From Syngnathus acus (taxonomy: Eukaryota > Chordata > Actinopteri > Syngnathiformes > Syngnathidae): a stretch of DNA of 64,000 nucleotides. The number at the start of each line of letters is the position of its first letter. Positions within the stretch are counted from its first letter, which is position 1. The position numbers were made by a program, and so were the translations under genes. Shown piece after piece: positions 24,201 through 34,116 of the stretch. The DNA lies in NCBI RefSeq assembly GCF_901709675.1, contig NC_051089.1:6879476-6943475 (forward strand), given 5' to 3'. The notes under the pieces are model-generated. The model did no database searches, was not told the origin of the DNA, and saw only the letters and a list, made by a program, of their open reading frames with translations.

Positions 24201-25696
24201 GCCTTCTCTTTTGTTGATGTAGAAAGAGCACCGAATCAGAAGATTCATCATCCGACAGTAGTGACATGGTGCAGGATACTCCAGTGAGCAGTCAAGCAAA
24301 AACATGTGCCAGCTATCCTCCGAGCAAGCAAGTGCAAATTATTCTGCGAGATTCTTTCCGATTGTCAGGCGATACAATAATCCTCAATTATTCTTGCAGA
24401 TTTACGGGAAATAGAGGTGACATCATCATCCCAGACTCATCATTGGATAACTCGCCGCCTTTGAATCCTCAGTTGCGTACCCCTCCAAAAAGTTCTACGC
24501 CCAAGAACCGCTCCCATGCAAAATGGTCAGTGCTTTTCACCATTCCCTTTTATGTGAAAAATCAATTATGTGTAGTTTAGGCAGAGTGGAAAATTGTGGA
24601 TCTTGCAGATAAATATTTTGAGTTGAAGCATGTTTTGTTTCCTCTTGATCGCTAATTCTAATGAGCAGTGATTCCCGACCAGTGTGCTGTGAGGAAGAAC
24701 ATTTGATATTTCAGATGAGTTTAAAATTCCATTAATACATTTTAGTTTGGTGGTGTCACACATTGTGTAAATCTCATCACATTTGAATGCAATTAGGTGG
24801 TTGGCTATTTAGTGGATCACACAACCTGCTGCTTTTTTAGCATAGCCTTTTTTTTTTTTTTTTGACAGGAAGGAGCTGTGCAACCAAGCCAAGGAGACCA
24901 AAGCCACTTGGGGTGAAGAAGTGGAACTTTTCGATGGTAGTACAAGAGGGAAAAAACATTGTGTTTTGTAATTGGGTCTAATTTTTGTTGTCGTCTTTTT
25001 TCTTTTAGAAACAATTAACATGAGTCCACCATCAGGGATCAAGAAGAGGGTAAGCATTTAGTTTTGCGATAAAATGTTGACCTCAATGTTTACAAATTGT
25101 CTTCTTTTTTTCCTATTGGAATTGTATTATTTTTGTCTTACAAATGTTTACAGATCAAAGGAGTGCAGTTCATCAGCTAATTGCTGCTTCACCATGTTTG
25201 ATTTGACATCTTGACCCGAGTTTGCCTGGGTTTATATTAAGGCTAAATGACCAATTAACAATAAACTGCCTTTCATATTAAATAATGCTTCATTTTTCAT
25301 CATAGATTATTTTCTATAATTGTTCAGCCCTAATTTACATTCCATTTGCTTTCCTTTAATGTATTCAGGACCTAAAAGATTGAGTGATTCAGTGAAGACC
25401 AAATATTTAATTGGCATCAATAGCTCAGTCTAGTTTGCATGTAAGCTTTGTGACAACATAGTCCTGGAATAATTAAATGTAAAGAATTAAACGCATTTTG
25501 ACTTCAAATTAGTGAACATTTGCCTGTTGTGTTGCAGATGTGGACAGAAGAGGAAAGCCAGAAGCTCAAGGAGGGAGTCAAAAAATTCGGAGAGGGCAAC
25601 TGGACTAAAATTAAGTCGTATTACCGCTTCAGAGACAGGACAAATGTCCACTTAAAAGATAGATGGAGAACAATGAAGAAACTGAACATGGTTTGA
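21254..25696 (+). CDS. terf2: telomeric repeat-binding factor 2 (TRF2)
   Basis: Shelterin subunit that binds double-stranded TTAGGG repeats and protects chromosome ends. Exons: 21254-21395, 21572-21667, 21977-22107, 22337-22420, 22550-22690, 22845-23055, 23149-23605, 23820-23921, 24013-24114, 24223-24525, 24869-24936, 25009-25049 and 25538-25696. This model has 678 codons before the stop. The TRFH dimerisation domain spans about residues 15-215 ([20 protein letters not shown] onward). [16 protein letters not shown] matches the RAP1-binding motif found in TRF2 but not TRF1. The Myb/telobox is the last 50 residues, with [12 protein letters not shown] and [14 protein letters not shown]. The [21 protein letters not shown] segment resembles TRF2 just before the Myb domain. 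The 23055/23149 junction is uncertain because reading straight through is also in frame (+31 codons). No Arg/Gly-rich basic N-terminus is present. Adjacent nip7 matches mammalian TERF2 synteny. Confidence 0.92.
23000..23020 (+). repeat. 21-A homopolymer inside terf2 exon 6
   Basis: A run of 21 A bases, read as the third base of a Leu codon plus six AAA and one AAG lysine codons. The following codons ([12 protein letters not shown]) resemble a TRF2 segment (LKAAFKTLSG in human), so the run appears to be coding. A change of one base in either direction gives a stop within one to three codons after the run. Confidence 0.85.
23741..24126 (+). repeat. 193-bp tandem duplication carrying a duplicated terf2 exon
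   Basis: Two consecutive 193-bp units. Each holds the same intron flank (taatttgca near 23744 and 23937, then gccttcttgatcttccgctag). Each also holds a 102-nt exon (23820-23921, 24013-24114) that is phase 2 at both ends. The encoded 33-residue segments differ at about 13 positions but share DVxSSLQ and SGKQVSQGT. Each copy has its own acceptor and donor. Copy 1's donor (GTAGAA) is weaker than copy 2's (GTAAGT). Confidence 0.9.
25154..25285 (+). other. candidate alternative terminal exon of terf2 (no Myb domain)
   Basis: A T-rich tract ending tgtttacag gives an acceptor at 25153. Spliced from the donor at 25049 it reads eight in-frame codons (IKGVQFIS) to TAA at 25178-25180. AATAAA follows at 25260-25265, before the Myb exon at 25538. 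Such a transcript would encode the TRFH domain and RAP1-binding motif without the DNA-binding domain. This is a structural inference; no transcript was checked. Confidence 0.35.
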
Positions 25697-25783
25697 GTTT
25701 ATTTTAACTATGCAACTTCAAGTTGGAGAACAATGAAGAAACTGAACATGGTTTGAGTTTATTTTAACTATGCAACTTCAAGT
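25664..25783 (+). repeat. exact 60-bp tandem duplication across the terf2 stop codon
   Basis: Units 25664-25723 and 25724-25783 are identical at every base. Each contains the last ten codons (coding for RTMKKLNMV in copy 1), TGA and about 27 nt of 3' UTR. Only the first copy is in frame with the gene. The second lies wholly in the 3' UTR. Confidence 0.95.
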
Positions 25784-25864
25784 TTTCTTTACTTTTTGTA
25801 TTCCACAAACGTGTTAGTCTGTTGAATAGATGTTGAGTTCCTCAAATGTAGCTATTGTTTGTTG

Positions 25865-25870
25865 AATAAA
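25865..25870 (+). terminator. terf2 poly(A) signal
   Basis: AATAAA 169 nt after the terf2 stop and just before the convergent nip7 stop at 25993-25995. The two transcripts therefore end within about 120 bp of each other. Confidence 0.5.
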
Positions 25871-25992
25871 TGTTAAATAATGTTGTCTTTGTAACTGTCA
25901 CATTCTAAAATGTTCCTTTTCTATGAAAAATATTTTGTGTGTGTTTGAGTTGATAAATCAACAATCTGCAGTCCAACTGATAGAATCTTGAT

Positions 25993-27094
25993 TTATGTTA
26001 ATGCATCTTCATTCCTGATGAACTCGCCCACATCAGTCTGGTGAAACACGACGATGGACATGGGGTCCACTCGCCGACACTCTTGCGTCGTCTTGGCTGC
26101 CACACCAAACCCCTGAAAAATAATGCCATGCGATGACCTCAATGTCCTCAACAGGTTGGAACCTGAAGCATGTGCAGAGTACCTACCAGGGGCACGTCAG
26201 ACATGGAATAAACCACCACGCCCTGGTACTGCATCGTGTTCTCCGTGATCCTGCCCAGACCGGACTTTAGGATGTGATTTCCGTAGAGGAAAGACTGTTC
26301 TGCTCCAGGTTTCACCCATACCTTGAACTTTATGAAAACAGCATTCAGTATTTTATGTTACAATTTTAAATTCTTAATACAGTTCTTTTGATTGTATCAC
26401 TGAATGAAACAAACCTTTGCATAGGGCGCAAGGAAATCCAGAGCTGTGATGTGTAGCCGGAACATCTTAGACTTTGTAAATTTGCCAAAACATGTGCCGA
26501 CTGACACCAAATTGGTCCGGCAAATGTTTGTGGATAGTTTGAGGAGCTTCTCACTGTGGAAACAACAACAATCAATTGCTGATAACTTCTTGAGGGATTT
26601 CGTTGGACCTCTGGGATGTTCTCAAACTATAGTTTCACTTGGGGGGGCTTAACAATATTTTGCAATATGGTATGTCACACCATTTTGTATGCGTGCATAC
26701 CGACAAAAAGTATGACAAAAAAATACTTAATCCAGTATGCATTTTTGTAACAAGAAATATGGAGTAAGGCAGACACGGAGGTCCTCATTGGCATGCACTT
26801 TCTTAATTATTTTGACATGCTTTACATATAATTATATTTGCTAGTAATATGATTACCTCATGTAATAGACGCGGTCATTGTGAAGCCTGAAGCAGTATGT
26901 GCCGTCTGGTCTGTCCACGAGGAGCTTTATGTTTTCTCCTATACTGTAATGAAAGGAAAATATAAATTACAAGTTAGCCTCGCATGCTAATCCAAGTAGT
27001 CATCAACGCGCGACAAAATGTTCTCGCACTGCACTTACTATTTCGACAGTTTCTCAAACAATGCTTTCGTCTCTTCTTCTGTAAGTGGCCTCAT
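25993..27094 (-). CDS. nip7: 60S ribosome subunit biogenesis protein NIP7
   Basis: Five exons on the minus strand: 27039-27094, 26857-26943, 26415-26553, 26187-26327 and 25993-26112. All are GT-AG with consistent phase and give 180 aa, the family's usual length. NIP7 is a nucleolar pre-rRNA processing factor for 27S rRNA and 60S maturation. The start [20 protein letters not shown] is characteristic. The alpha/beta N-terminal domain covers about 1-90 and the C-terminal PUA RNA-binding domain about 95-170 ([15 protein letters not shown], then [20 protein letters not shown]). The C-terminus [11 protein letters not shown] is close to the mammalian one. It is tail to tail with terf2, as expected from mammalian 16q22 order. 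Nothing abnormal seen. Confidence 0.97.
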
Positions 27095-27270
27095 CCTTAA
27101 TAATAATGAATAAAAATGCTAGTCTTGGAAGAATAACTGGAACCTCCGAGTAACGTGCAAAACGTGGGTCAACACGGAAGTGGTCACACTTTAAAACGGA
27201 AGTTGAGTGAATTTCCCCACATTGTACTTCCTGGCGTTTTTTCTTTCTTTTTTTTTGCATTCTCTATCTT
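27095..27270. promoter_or_regulatory. short shared promoter between nip7 and cdc42se2
   Basis: About 180 bp separate the nip7 start codon from the likely first exon of cdc42se2. Three ETS-type sites lie in it: CGGAAGT at 27175-27181, CGGAAGT at 27197-27203, and the inverse ACTTCCTGG at 27226-27234. Head-to-head housekeeping genes with clustered ETS sites are typical bidirectional promoters; this reading is inference. Confidence 0.5.
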
Positions 27271-27314
27271 TGCAGTCGTCAGTAGCTGTTGACTCCGACA
27301 AACCAATCGCTGCG

Positions 27315-29210
27315 GTAAGATCATTTACCTTGTACTCAATATATTTAAAACGACGAATTCACTGCGTTACATCTTAATAGTGGCGTAAAGTACTTGTTGT
27401 TTTAAAATCGTGAATTTGTGTCATACTATCGGAAATAGGGCTAAATTAGCGCGGCTGGCTAGCTGTCAGTGGAGGAAACAGCGATTGAGCTAACCCTGTT
27501 AGCCACTCTGACGCTAACGCGGGGTTTGATCATTTAAACGCGAGAGCATAACACGCCCCGAACCACACATTATTTCGATCTATTTATCGTATTTTACGAA
27601 TTGACATTTGATATACGCGATGTTATATACATCAAGCTTTTATAAGACACGTTGATGCATAGTTGCATAACCTTAATTTGTAAATGCAAGTTAAGGTTTT
27701 ACGTGTTAATTCGAGCTCAAATCGATAAAATGACCCCTCCAGAGCTGCAATATATTCATTAAAGGACCTGTCTATTGTTACACAAGAAATCGGCCTTTTT
27801 CTATTTGAAAGTCGTTTTTTCTTGTTATAGTGTGGACGTCTTGAATTCGTATCGACCTTAATGATGTGGTGTAAAGCCGATACTTAGAAGGAAAAAAACA
27901 AACACTGCATCATAAACTATTGTTACAGTTAGCTGCGTGGGAAGGGTAGAAAGTGGCTAGCATTAGGTCCAAATAAGGAAATGTCTAGTATCAGCGACCT
28001 CTTAGTATTTGAGGGATCTCTTTTTTTTCTTTACTACAGAAAGTATCATTTTTGGTGCCAAGCATCAGAAGCAATTTGGCTATTGGTTTTCAACTGTAGC
28101 TACCCTGACCTGCATCTCTTTGTTATTACATTGCAACTTGTAGAAATCAAGAACAATGTGTTGTTTAAAAATCGCCAATGAGAAAACATACAGTATATTT
28201 CTTTCCATACAATCTGGCTCACCCTGCTTCTGCACAATACATTTAATAAATGTAGTAAACTGCAACACGGATATTGTGCCTTCATTTGAGGAAATTAACA
28301 ATGTAGACAACCGCAACGCAATCAGTGTGACCAGCTCGAAAGATTATGCTATAAACATTTGTCATTGCTTTGGATGCTGATACAAATGAGTTTGGCATTC
28401 TGCCTAGCTCATATGCTAGCCATGACTTTGGCTCGTCAAAGGTTTGTTGGACTGCGTTTGTTTACAGAATAAATTAGTCAGGCAGTTGCCCTTCAGGGCG
28501 TTACTGAGTTTGTTCCTTGTGGAAACTCAGCACACTTCTGTATTGTCGAATCATACCCCAAAAAAATCTGTGAATGCATGTCATTTTTTTTCCTCGCCTG
28601 TCATCCACCCTAAAACGGTGTCAGTCCACCAATTGGCTATTCTTCCGAAACATGACGCATCCATTGGGACATCTTCCAAATTCGATTATTCTCTCCTGAC
28701 ATAGCCTGACCTTCACATTCCTGTCAACAACCCATGTCACATGGTGTCTCCATGTTGGGTCATCTTTCTTAAAAAATATTTTGGAAATAGCCAGAGAGTG
28801 TTTGGTGAAATGGAGCTCACGCTATCACTCTCATTATACCCCCTCCAAACGTGAGCATTATCGACTGTGTCGATAGTAGGTCGCGGCACACGCTCGTCTG
28901 CTACATTACGTTACTGACCTCGTTTCTTTCTCACTGTCAGCTATTGCAAGCATTGGTGTGTTCTCACATTTTGCAGTCACGCTTTACTTAGTGTAACTAC
29001 TAGCTCTAAGGCATGGTTTGGTAAATATGTGCTGAAAGTTCTCATAGAGGTTTGTCATTGTTTGACCTATCAGAATCGTCATTGTTTCGAGCTTCTTCTT
29101 TTTTTGTTTTAATGACAGGAATACAACTTTTGTCAATTTATATTAGAGCAAACACGTAAAAACATTTGTTAGCTACGTCAGATGCTTATTTTTGCTCAAC
29201 TTTTGGACAG
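27315..29210 (+). other. probable cdc42se2 intron 1 (after a small non-coding exon)
   Basis: A candidate non-coding exon ends at about 27314 with the donor GCTGCG|GTAAGATC. The next acceptor is ttttggacag at 29201-29210. No other gene was seen in between; the ORFs are short and unrelated to known families. Confidence 0.4.
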
Positions 29211-29405
29211 GAAAGGGTGCCTGGTACTGGGCGGACACTTCTTGTAGCACACGTTTGTCCCGAAGAGAGCTGCGGAGAGACTGCCATCAGTTTCCACGGT
29301 GCGTCTGCGGCTCTGCTGACATCAGACAGACAGGAAGGCAACGCGGCGAGTGGCAGCTCAACCGAAACAGGAAACTGCTGCAGCGGTGTTGTCACTGGCC
29401 TGGGA

Positions 29406-29876
29406 ATGACTGAATTCTGGGTTTGTTTCAGCTGCTGTATTGCGGAGCAGCCGCAGCCTGTAAGTATAACATTTTTGAAAAGCAGGCAACAGTTTAACTT
29501 TTGAATTTTTCCACTGATCATATAACTTGAAATGCAAATCAACATAATGTTAGTGAATGTATTTATTTAAAAGAAAAATCAACATTTGTTTTCCAGAAAC
29601 GGCGGCGGCGGATCGACCGCTCCATGATCGGCGAGCCAACCAACTTTGTTCACACGACACACGTCGGGTCGGGCGACATGGGCCTGGGATTGCCGTCGGT
29701 AGGTTTGGAAAAACTCTCTCTTCTCAGTCCTTAAAGCCACCCAAGTCGTATTGAGTTGCCTTAAATTGTCTTACTCAAAGCTGCTTCCTGACTACTTGCA
29801 GGTGGATCTGGTTCAGGCCCAGATGAAGTCCAAAGGCGGCTACGTACACGGCGGCTCTGAAGGCTCACAATTATGA
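29406..29876 (+). CDS. cdc42se2: CDC42 small effector protein 2-like
   Basis: Coding exons 29406-29459, 29597-29698 and 29802-29876 give 76 aa. The 5' UTR part of the first coding exon begins at 29211. SPEC proteins are tiny membrane-associated CDC42 effectors that bind GTP-loaded CDC42 through a CRIB motif and influence actin, for example in T cells. [18 protein letters not shown] at residues 1-18 matches CDC42SE2, including the palmitoylatable cysteine pair at 10-11. The basic [20 protein letters not shown] stretch opens the CRIB motif, followed by THVGSGD. The centre (MGLGLPS) is closer to CDC42SE1, and the C-terminus ([13 protein letters not shown]) is shorter than human CDC42SE2. The stop lies one base before a strong splice-donor consensus. 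CDC42SE1 is the alternative, less likely from the N-terminus. Confidence 0.92.
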
Positions 29877-30277
29877 GGTGAGACGTGCGTACGTTTCTGT
29901 GATTTGAGGTGGAGTTGCTTACCTCAGTAGCCCAGCATGAAGATGAAAATGTTACATTGGAGCCTCTAAGGTTAAACATAACATCCATTTTGTTTCAAAG
30001 CACAGGAAATAAACAGAATAATTGTTTCCAGATTCAAGGCAGCACAATCTCCTCTCAGTTTTGTGGTTCAGGCTTTGATTCCTTAGCTGCTGTTTGTCTG
30101 TCTGTGATTAGCTGGCGACCAGCAGCAGCCATAAGATATCCTGCTTTTCCCTTAATTAAGACAAGCAACATAGAAAACGGATGGCCGTTCCAGGGTCAGC
30201 CCGTTACTGTCATAAAATCTAACAGCAAATCTAAAAAGTGTTGAACTTTGAATTGCTTATTGAACAAATGATTACAA

Positions 30278-30283
30278 AATAAA
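30278..30283 (+). terminator. candidate cdc42se2 poly(A) signal
   Basis: AATAAA about 400 nt after the cdc42se2 stop. If the TGAG|GTGAGA donor at 29877 is used, the real 3' end could lie further downstream instead. Confidence 0.35.
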
Positions 30284-33048
30284 GCTGAATAAGGACATTT
30301 ATGCACGGGCTCCTATGGCCACCCCAGATACTTGACATAAAGACTGGCTAATGGTTAACCAGTTAACAGCCAGTCGCTAACCTGGCCGCACATTTTATGG
30401 ACTTTGACCAACAATTATTGCAAAGAGAAAGTTTACAAAACAAAACAGTCAAGTCATCATTCTTTGTAACATCATCAGATCTCGGCAGTACATATATAAA
30501 GAATTAAGTGTTTTGTCATTGAATTTCTTTTTTTGTTTTCAATGTGATTCCAGCACAAGATGGGGGAAATGTTATGATAATCAGAAAATCGCAAATGATG
30601 TCTCTCTGTCCAGCACAATAATTGTGCAATTGTTTTTTTAACCAAGTAAATGCTAACATAAATTATGATACGCTATCGTATCATTTGAATTAAGCGTTTC
30701 AACAGGTTTTTTTCTCCATCATGGGAAAAAAAAAAATCTGCTCTCTGGTGAGCCACAAAAAAAACATGAGTTGGTTTCATTGTCATTTATGAGCATCCTG
30801 ACACGTGTTTTCTTGCCCCCCACAGTCCGTTCAAGTGCGGCAGAAACTACTACTGTTGTTTATAGGAGGAAGCAGTTCACAGTCCGTCACGGACGCCGGA
30901 CCAAAAGATAAAAGTACTGCTCTTCCTTTAATGTTGTATATATATTTTTTATTTTCCATTCCTTTTTTTTTTTTTAATGAAAGCACTGCTATCCATTAGC
31001 TGCCATGCTGTTGCACTGTAAAGAGGAGGCTTTATTTAGTACGCTCGTCATCATCTCAGTCAGACGTATGCTTGTGCGTGCGTGTGAGCGTGCGGGCGTG
31101 TGTGTATGCATGTGGAAAATTCTGTCGCTCTCGTAGCCCACACGGATGCCTGTATTTATTATCGCATTTGCAAACGGACCTCACGGTGGCTGGGCCACGC
31201 CCGAGACGTGGAACTTTCTGTTTCCGTCTTTTTTTTTTTTTCCTTTCTTTCTCTCTCTCTCAGAGGTTTGACCAAGGATAGGTGGAGGTAGCAAAGCAAG
31301 ATGCTAGCTTTTTTTTTTCTTTTCTTTTGGTTTTCAGAGAAATCTTATGATCCTCTGAGTTGTTTTCAGGGTTGAAGATTGCTGTTTTCCACTAAACTTG
31401 AATTGAGTCGTGTGCACTGGACCATTTACCATGTACACTCACGCCTGCTTAGGAATTACGCTTTTTTTTTATACTCAAATAGATTAAAATCATGTAGAAT
31501 TTTAATAAACTATGAACTTCCTTATCTGTCTTCATGTACTTATTATTTTGTAAGATTTTTTTAAGCAGAGGCTTGTAGTAGATTCTTGTTTTTGAAATCT
31601 AGAAAATCATGCAAGCTGATATGAACTTGAAAGTATCCCCACCGCACACAAGTGAGTGGGTCGGGTTCCACACAGATGCCAGTGTTCTCCATTTGGACCT
31701 GGTCAATGTCCATGTTTTTTCTTTTTTTTTTTTTTTATCCACCAGAGTTTTTTCATCTTAGCTCTTTTGTCAGCAGGGTATGATAAAAAAAAAAAATGCG
31801 TCTTGGGTCACAGGCCAAAGGAAGAACATTTGTGTGGCGCTCGCATATTTGTTTTGTGTATGATATTTTATAGAGATATTTTCTCTCTTAATGACAACAT
31901 TAAAGCACATGAGGGGAGTGGGCGTCAATGAACTTGTACACTTTTAAGTACTGATCCAAATTAGGATTGTTTGGCAATTATTAATATCTGCTCTTAACTG
32001 CGTGCCATGATGTCATATTTCCTCAAACATAGGCCGAAGCTCTTTTTTTAAAAAAAAAATTCTATGAACCTTTAAATGCATTATAATTTCATGTTTTAAT
32101 TCAAGTCTGAGAAATTATCTCAAATACACCAACTTCCACTTTAGCATCATCCATGTGTCTTGTATACAAGGTTCAAATTTGGAGGAAATTGGACCTAAAA
32201 AAAAACCTACTAGGCTTTGCCTTGGGAAGAAAAATTCAAGTGGCTCTACGAAGGCCATATTTGGTGGGACACTTTTCCACCATGCTGCAAGTTTCAAATT
32301 AGGTAGCATAAAATTGGCCAAACTGAACCTAACTCCAACTTGGTGCAAAAATAATTGACAAGTTGCTTGGTAAAACTGGGAATGTTTCCCCACTTAATAG
32401 TTTAAGTAGATGTCGCACCCAGCCAATTTAATCGTTGGAGCGCAGGCCGCTATTTGAGGAAATATGCAAGTTTTGCTCTGTCAGGCTAAAGCTACTAAAA
32501 GCTCTGCAGCCTCATCACGGACCTACAATCACATCCGACCTCTTACTTTTGTCGTCATACGACTCCAGCACATTTGCTTCACATTGATTGTCGTAACGCG
32601 ATCGCTGGTTCAGTTTCATCGTCTCGGCCTTAATGAGAGCAGCTATGGTATGAATGTTAACCGGCGCTAACGTTCTGTGCGCCGTTCATTGCTCACCGGG
32701 ATCTTTTCAATGCATGCATGCGCTTCTGTGTATGTGTATCTCCTGTGGTTGAACACGTGTCCATCAGAATGTAATTGTACCATAAAGCCAGCAAAACATG
32801 TTAGTGTCTGTCTGTAGCAGGCAATAGAAGAAAATATACCAGCCAGAGTCTTTATATCCATTCTAAAAGATATTATTGTCCCCAAGTCAGTCACCCCAGA
32901 AAAAAAAATTGTATTTACAGTGACCTGTTTCCCCATTATGACTTTTTTTTTTTTTAAGCTTTAAAGTATGTAACCATTTATAGGAGTTCAATATTTTTCA
33001 TGTGGAAAGTTCTTCACATTTGTTTTTCCCACCCCATCTGCTGGTTTA
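30284..33048. other. intergenic, no gene recognised
   Basis: A/T-rich DNA between the convergent genes cdc42se2 and the IRF gene. A possible spliced 3' UTR exon begins after the acceptor ccccccacag near 30825. T-rich runs lie near 31228, 31312 and 31720. No coding similarity seen, and specifically no helical cytokine exons. Confidence 0.4.
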
Positions 33049-33408
33049 CAGTGGATAGAAAAAGTCTTCAGTGCACAGCCCTGTTGAAATCAAAAATAAA
33101 ATTGAGGGAGTCGGCACACACCTGCCAACATTTAGTTGCTGGTGTAGTAGAATGTATGAAGAAAAATGTTAGGAAAAGCCTACTAAAACATCTGAACTTT
33201 ATTTGGGGTTAGTCAGAGGCACCTTTAAACACCAGGTGTGAATTCTGAACACAGACACATCCTGGCTATAAGAGGGTGTGCACACTTGTGCAACCACATT
33301 CTCAATTGTTTCATTTTTACTCAACATTGAGATCTACAGGTTATAGGTTACTTTTTTTATTTTTTTTTTATTTTGTGATGAAAGTGTTGTCTCTTTTTCT
33401 GTCCATTG
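33049..33408. mobile_element. Tc1/mariner-type miniature transposon (MITE) with TA target site
   Basis: The element starts cagtggatagaaaaagtc after TA (33047-33048). It ends with the imperfect inverse ctctttttctgtccattg before TA (33409-33410), giving terminal inverted repeats and a TA duplication as in Tc1/mariner elements. Internal phrases such as agtcagaggcacctttaaac and gtgtgcacacttgtgcaacc are familiar from a fish Tc1-like family. There is no transposase ORF in 360 bp, so it is non-autonomous or internally deleted. Confidence 0.8.
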
Positions 33409-34082
33409 TAAATTTCAACTTGTGAACAGCAGGGTGTACTTGAGGGTTGAGTTGAAAGTATTTTTTTTTTTATTCCCCTTTTGAGTCGTAACATTTGTTT
33501 CATGCTGTAAGGCAACAATAAGAAATACATATACTTCTGTTTTAGTTACATTTTCAATGTTGTATAAATTGCGGGGCTGGAGCAGTCTTTTCCCACCTAA
33601 GGGCACTGTATGACATGTTCCTTCCATTAAGAAATAAGTCCATCCTGTTTTTCATTTCTGCAAATGGGAAATAAATGTCACGTGTTGATGTTTTACCAAC
33701 TGTGTCGTCCATTTTTAAATGCATCAGAAATATATATTTTTTAAACACAACAGATAAGTCAATTTAATGCAATTAAAAGCCTGTCTCCAACTTTTGGGTT
33801 TGTTTTAATTAAATAAGTTTAATTTTGCATTCAGTATTTAGGAGGCTAGAGAAATTTTCACACCAATTTAAAAATGTGAGATTTTTTTTATGTTTGTGAC
33901 AATGGTGTGCAAAACTGGTTTTCATTGAACATAATTTTTTTTTCTTCCTAATGGTCCTAATAATGTGAAATGAGATCTTTTCATTTTGTTGCTCCAGGGA
34001 GTCACTGACGTGAGTATGAAGCACTTAAGCATAAAGAAGTTACATGAGCTTAATGCGTGGCTTGGAACAAGATCTTTCATCT

Positions 34083-34088
34083 TTTATT
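34083..34088 (-). terminator. poly(A) signal of the IRF1-like gene
   Basis: AATAAA on the minus strand, 28 nt after the stop at 34117-34119. This would give an unusually short 3' UTR. Later signals are possible. Confidence 0.35.
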
Positions 34089-34116
34089 TCAGCGACTTTG
34101 CAGAAATAAAAAGTCA

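Noticed and set aside
30826-30915. Exon-like block after the acceptor ccccccacag
   Set aside because: Could be a 3' UTR exon of cdc42se2, but no coding frame or donor supports it as a gene of its own.
30300-34080. Search for an il4/13-type cytokine between cdc42se2 and the IRF gene
   Set aside because: No signal peptide plus helical, cysteine-bearing exons were seen on either strand.
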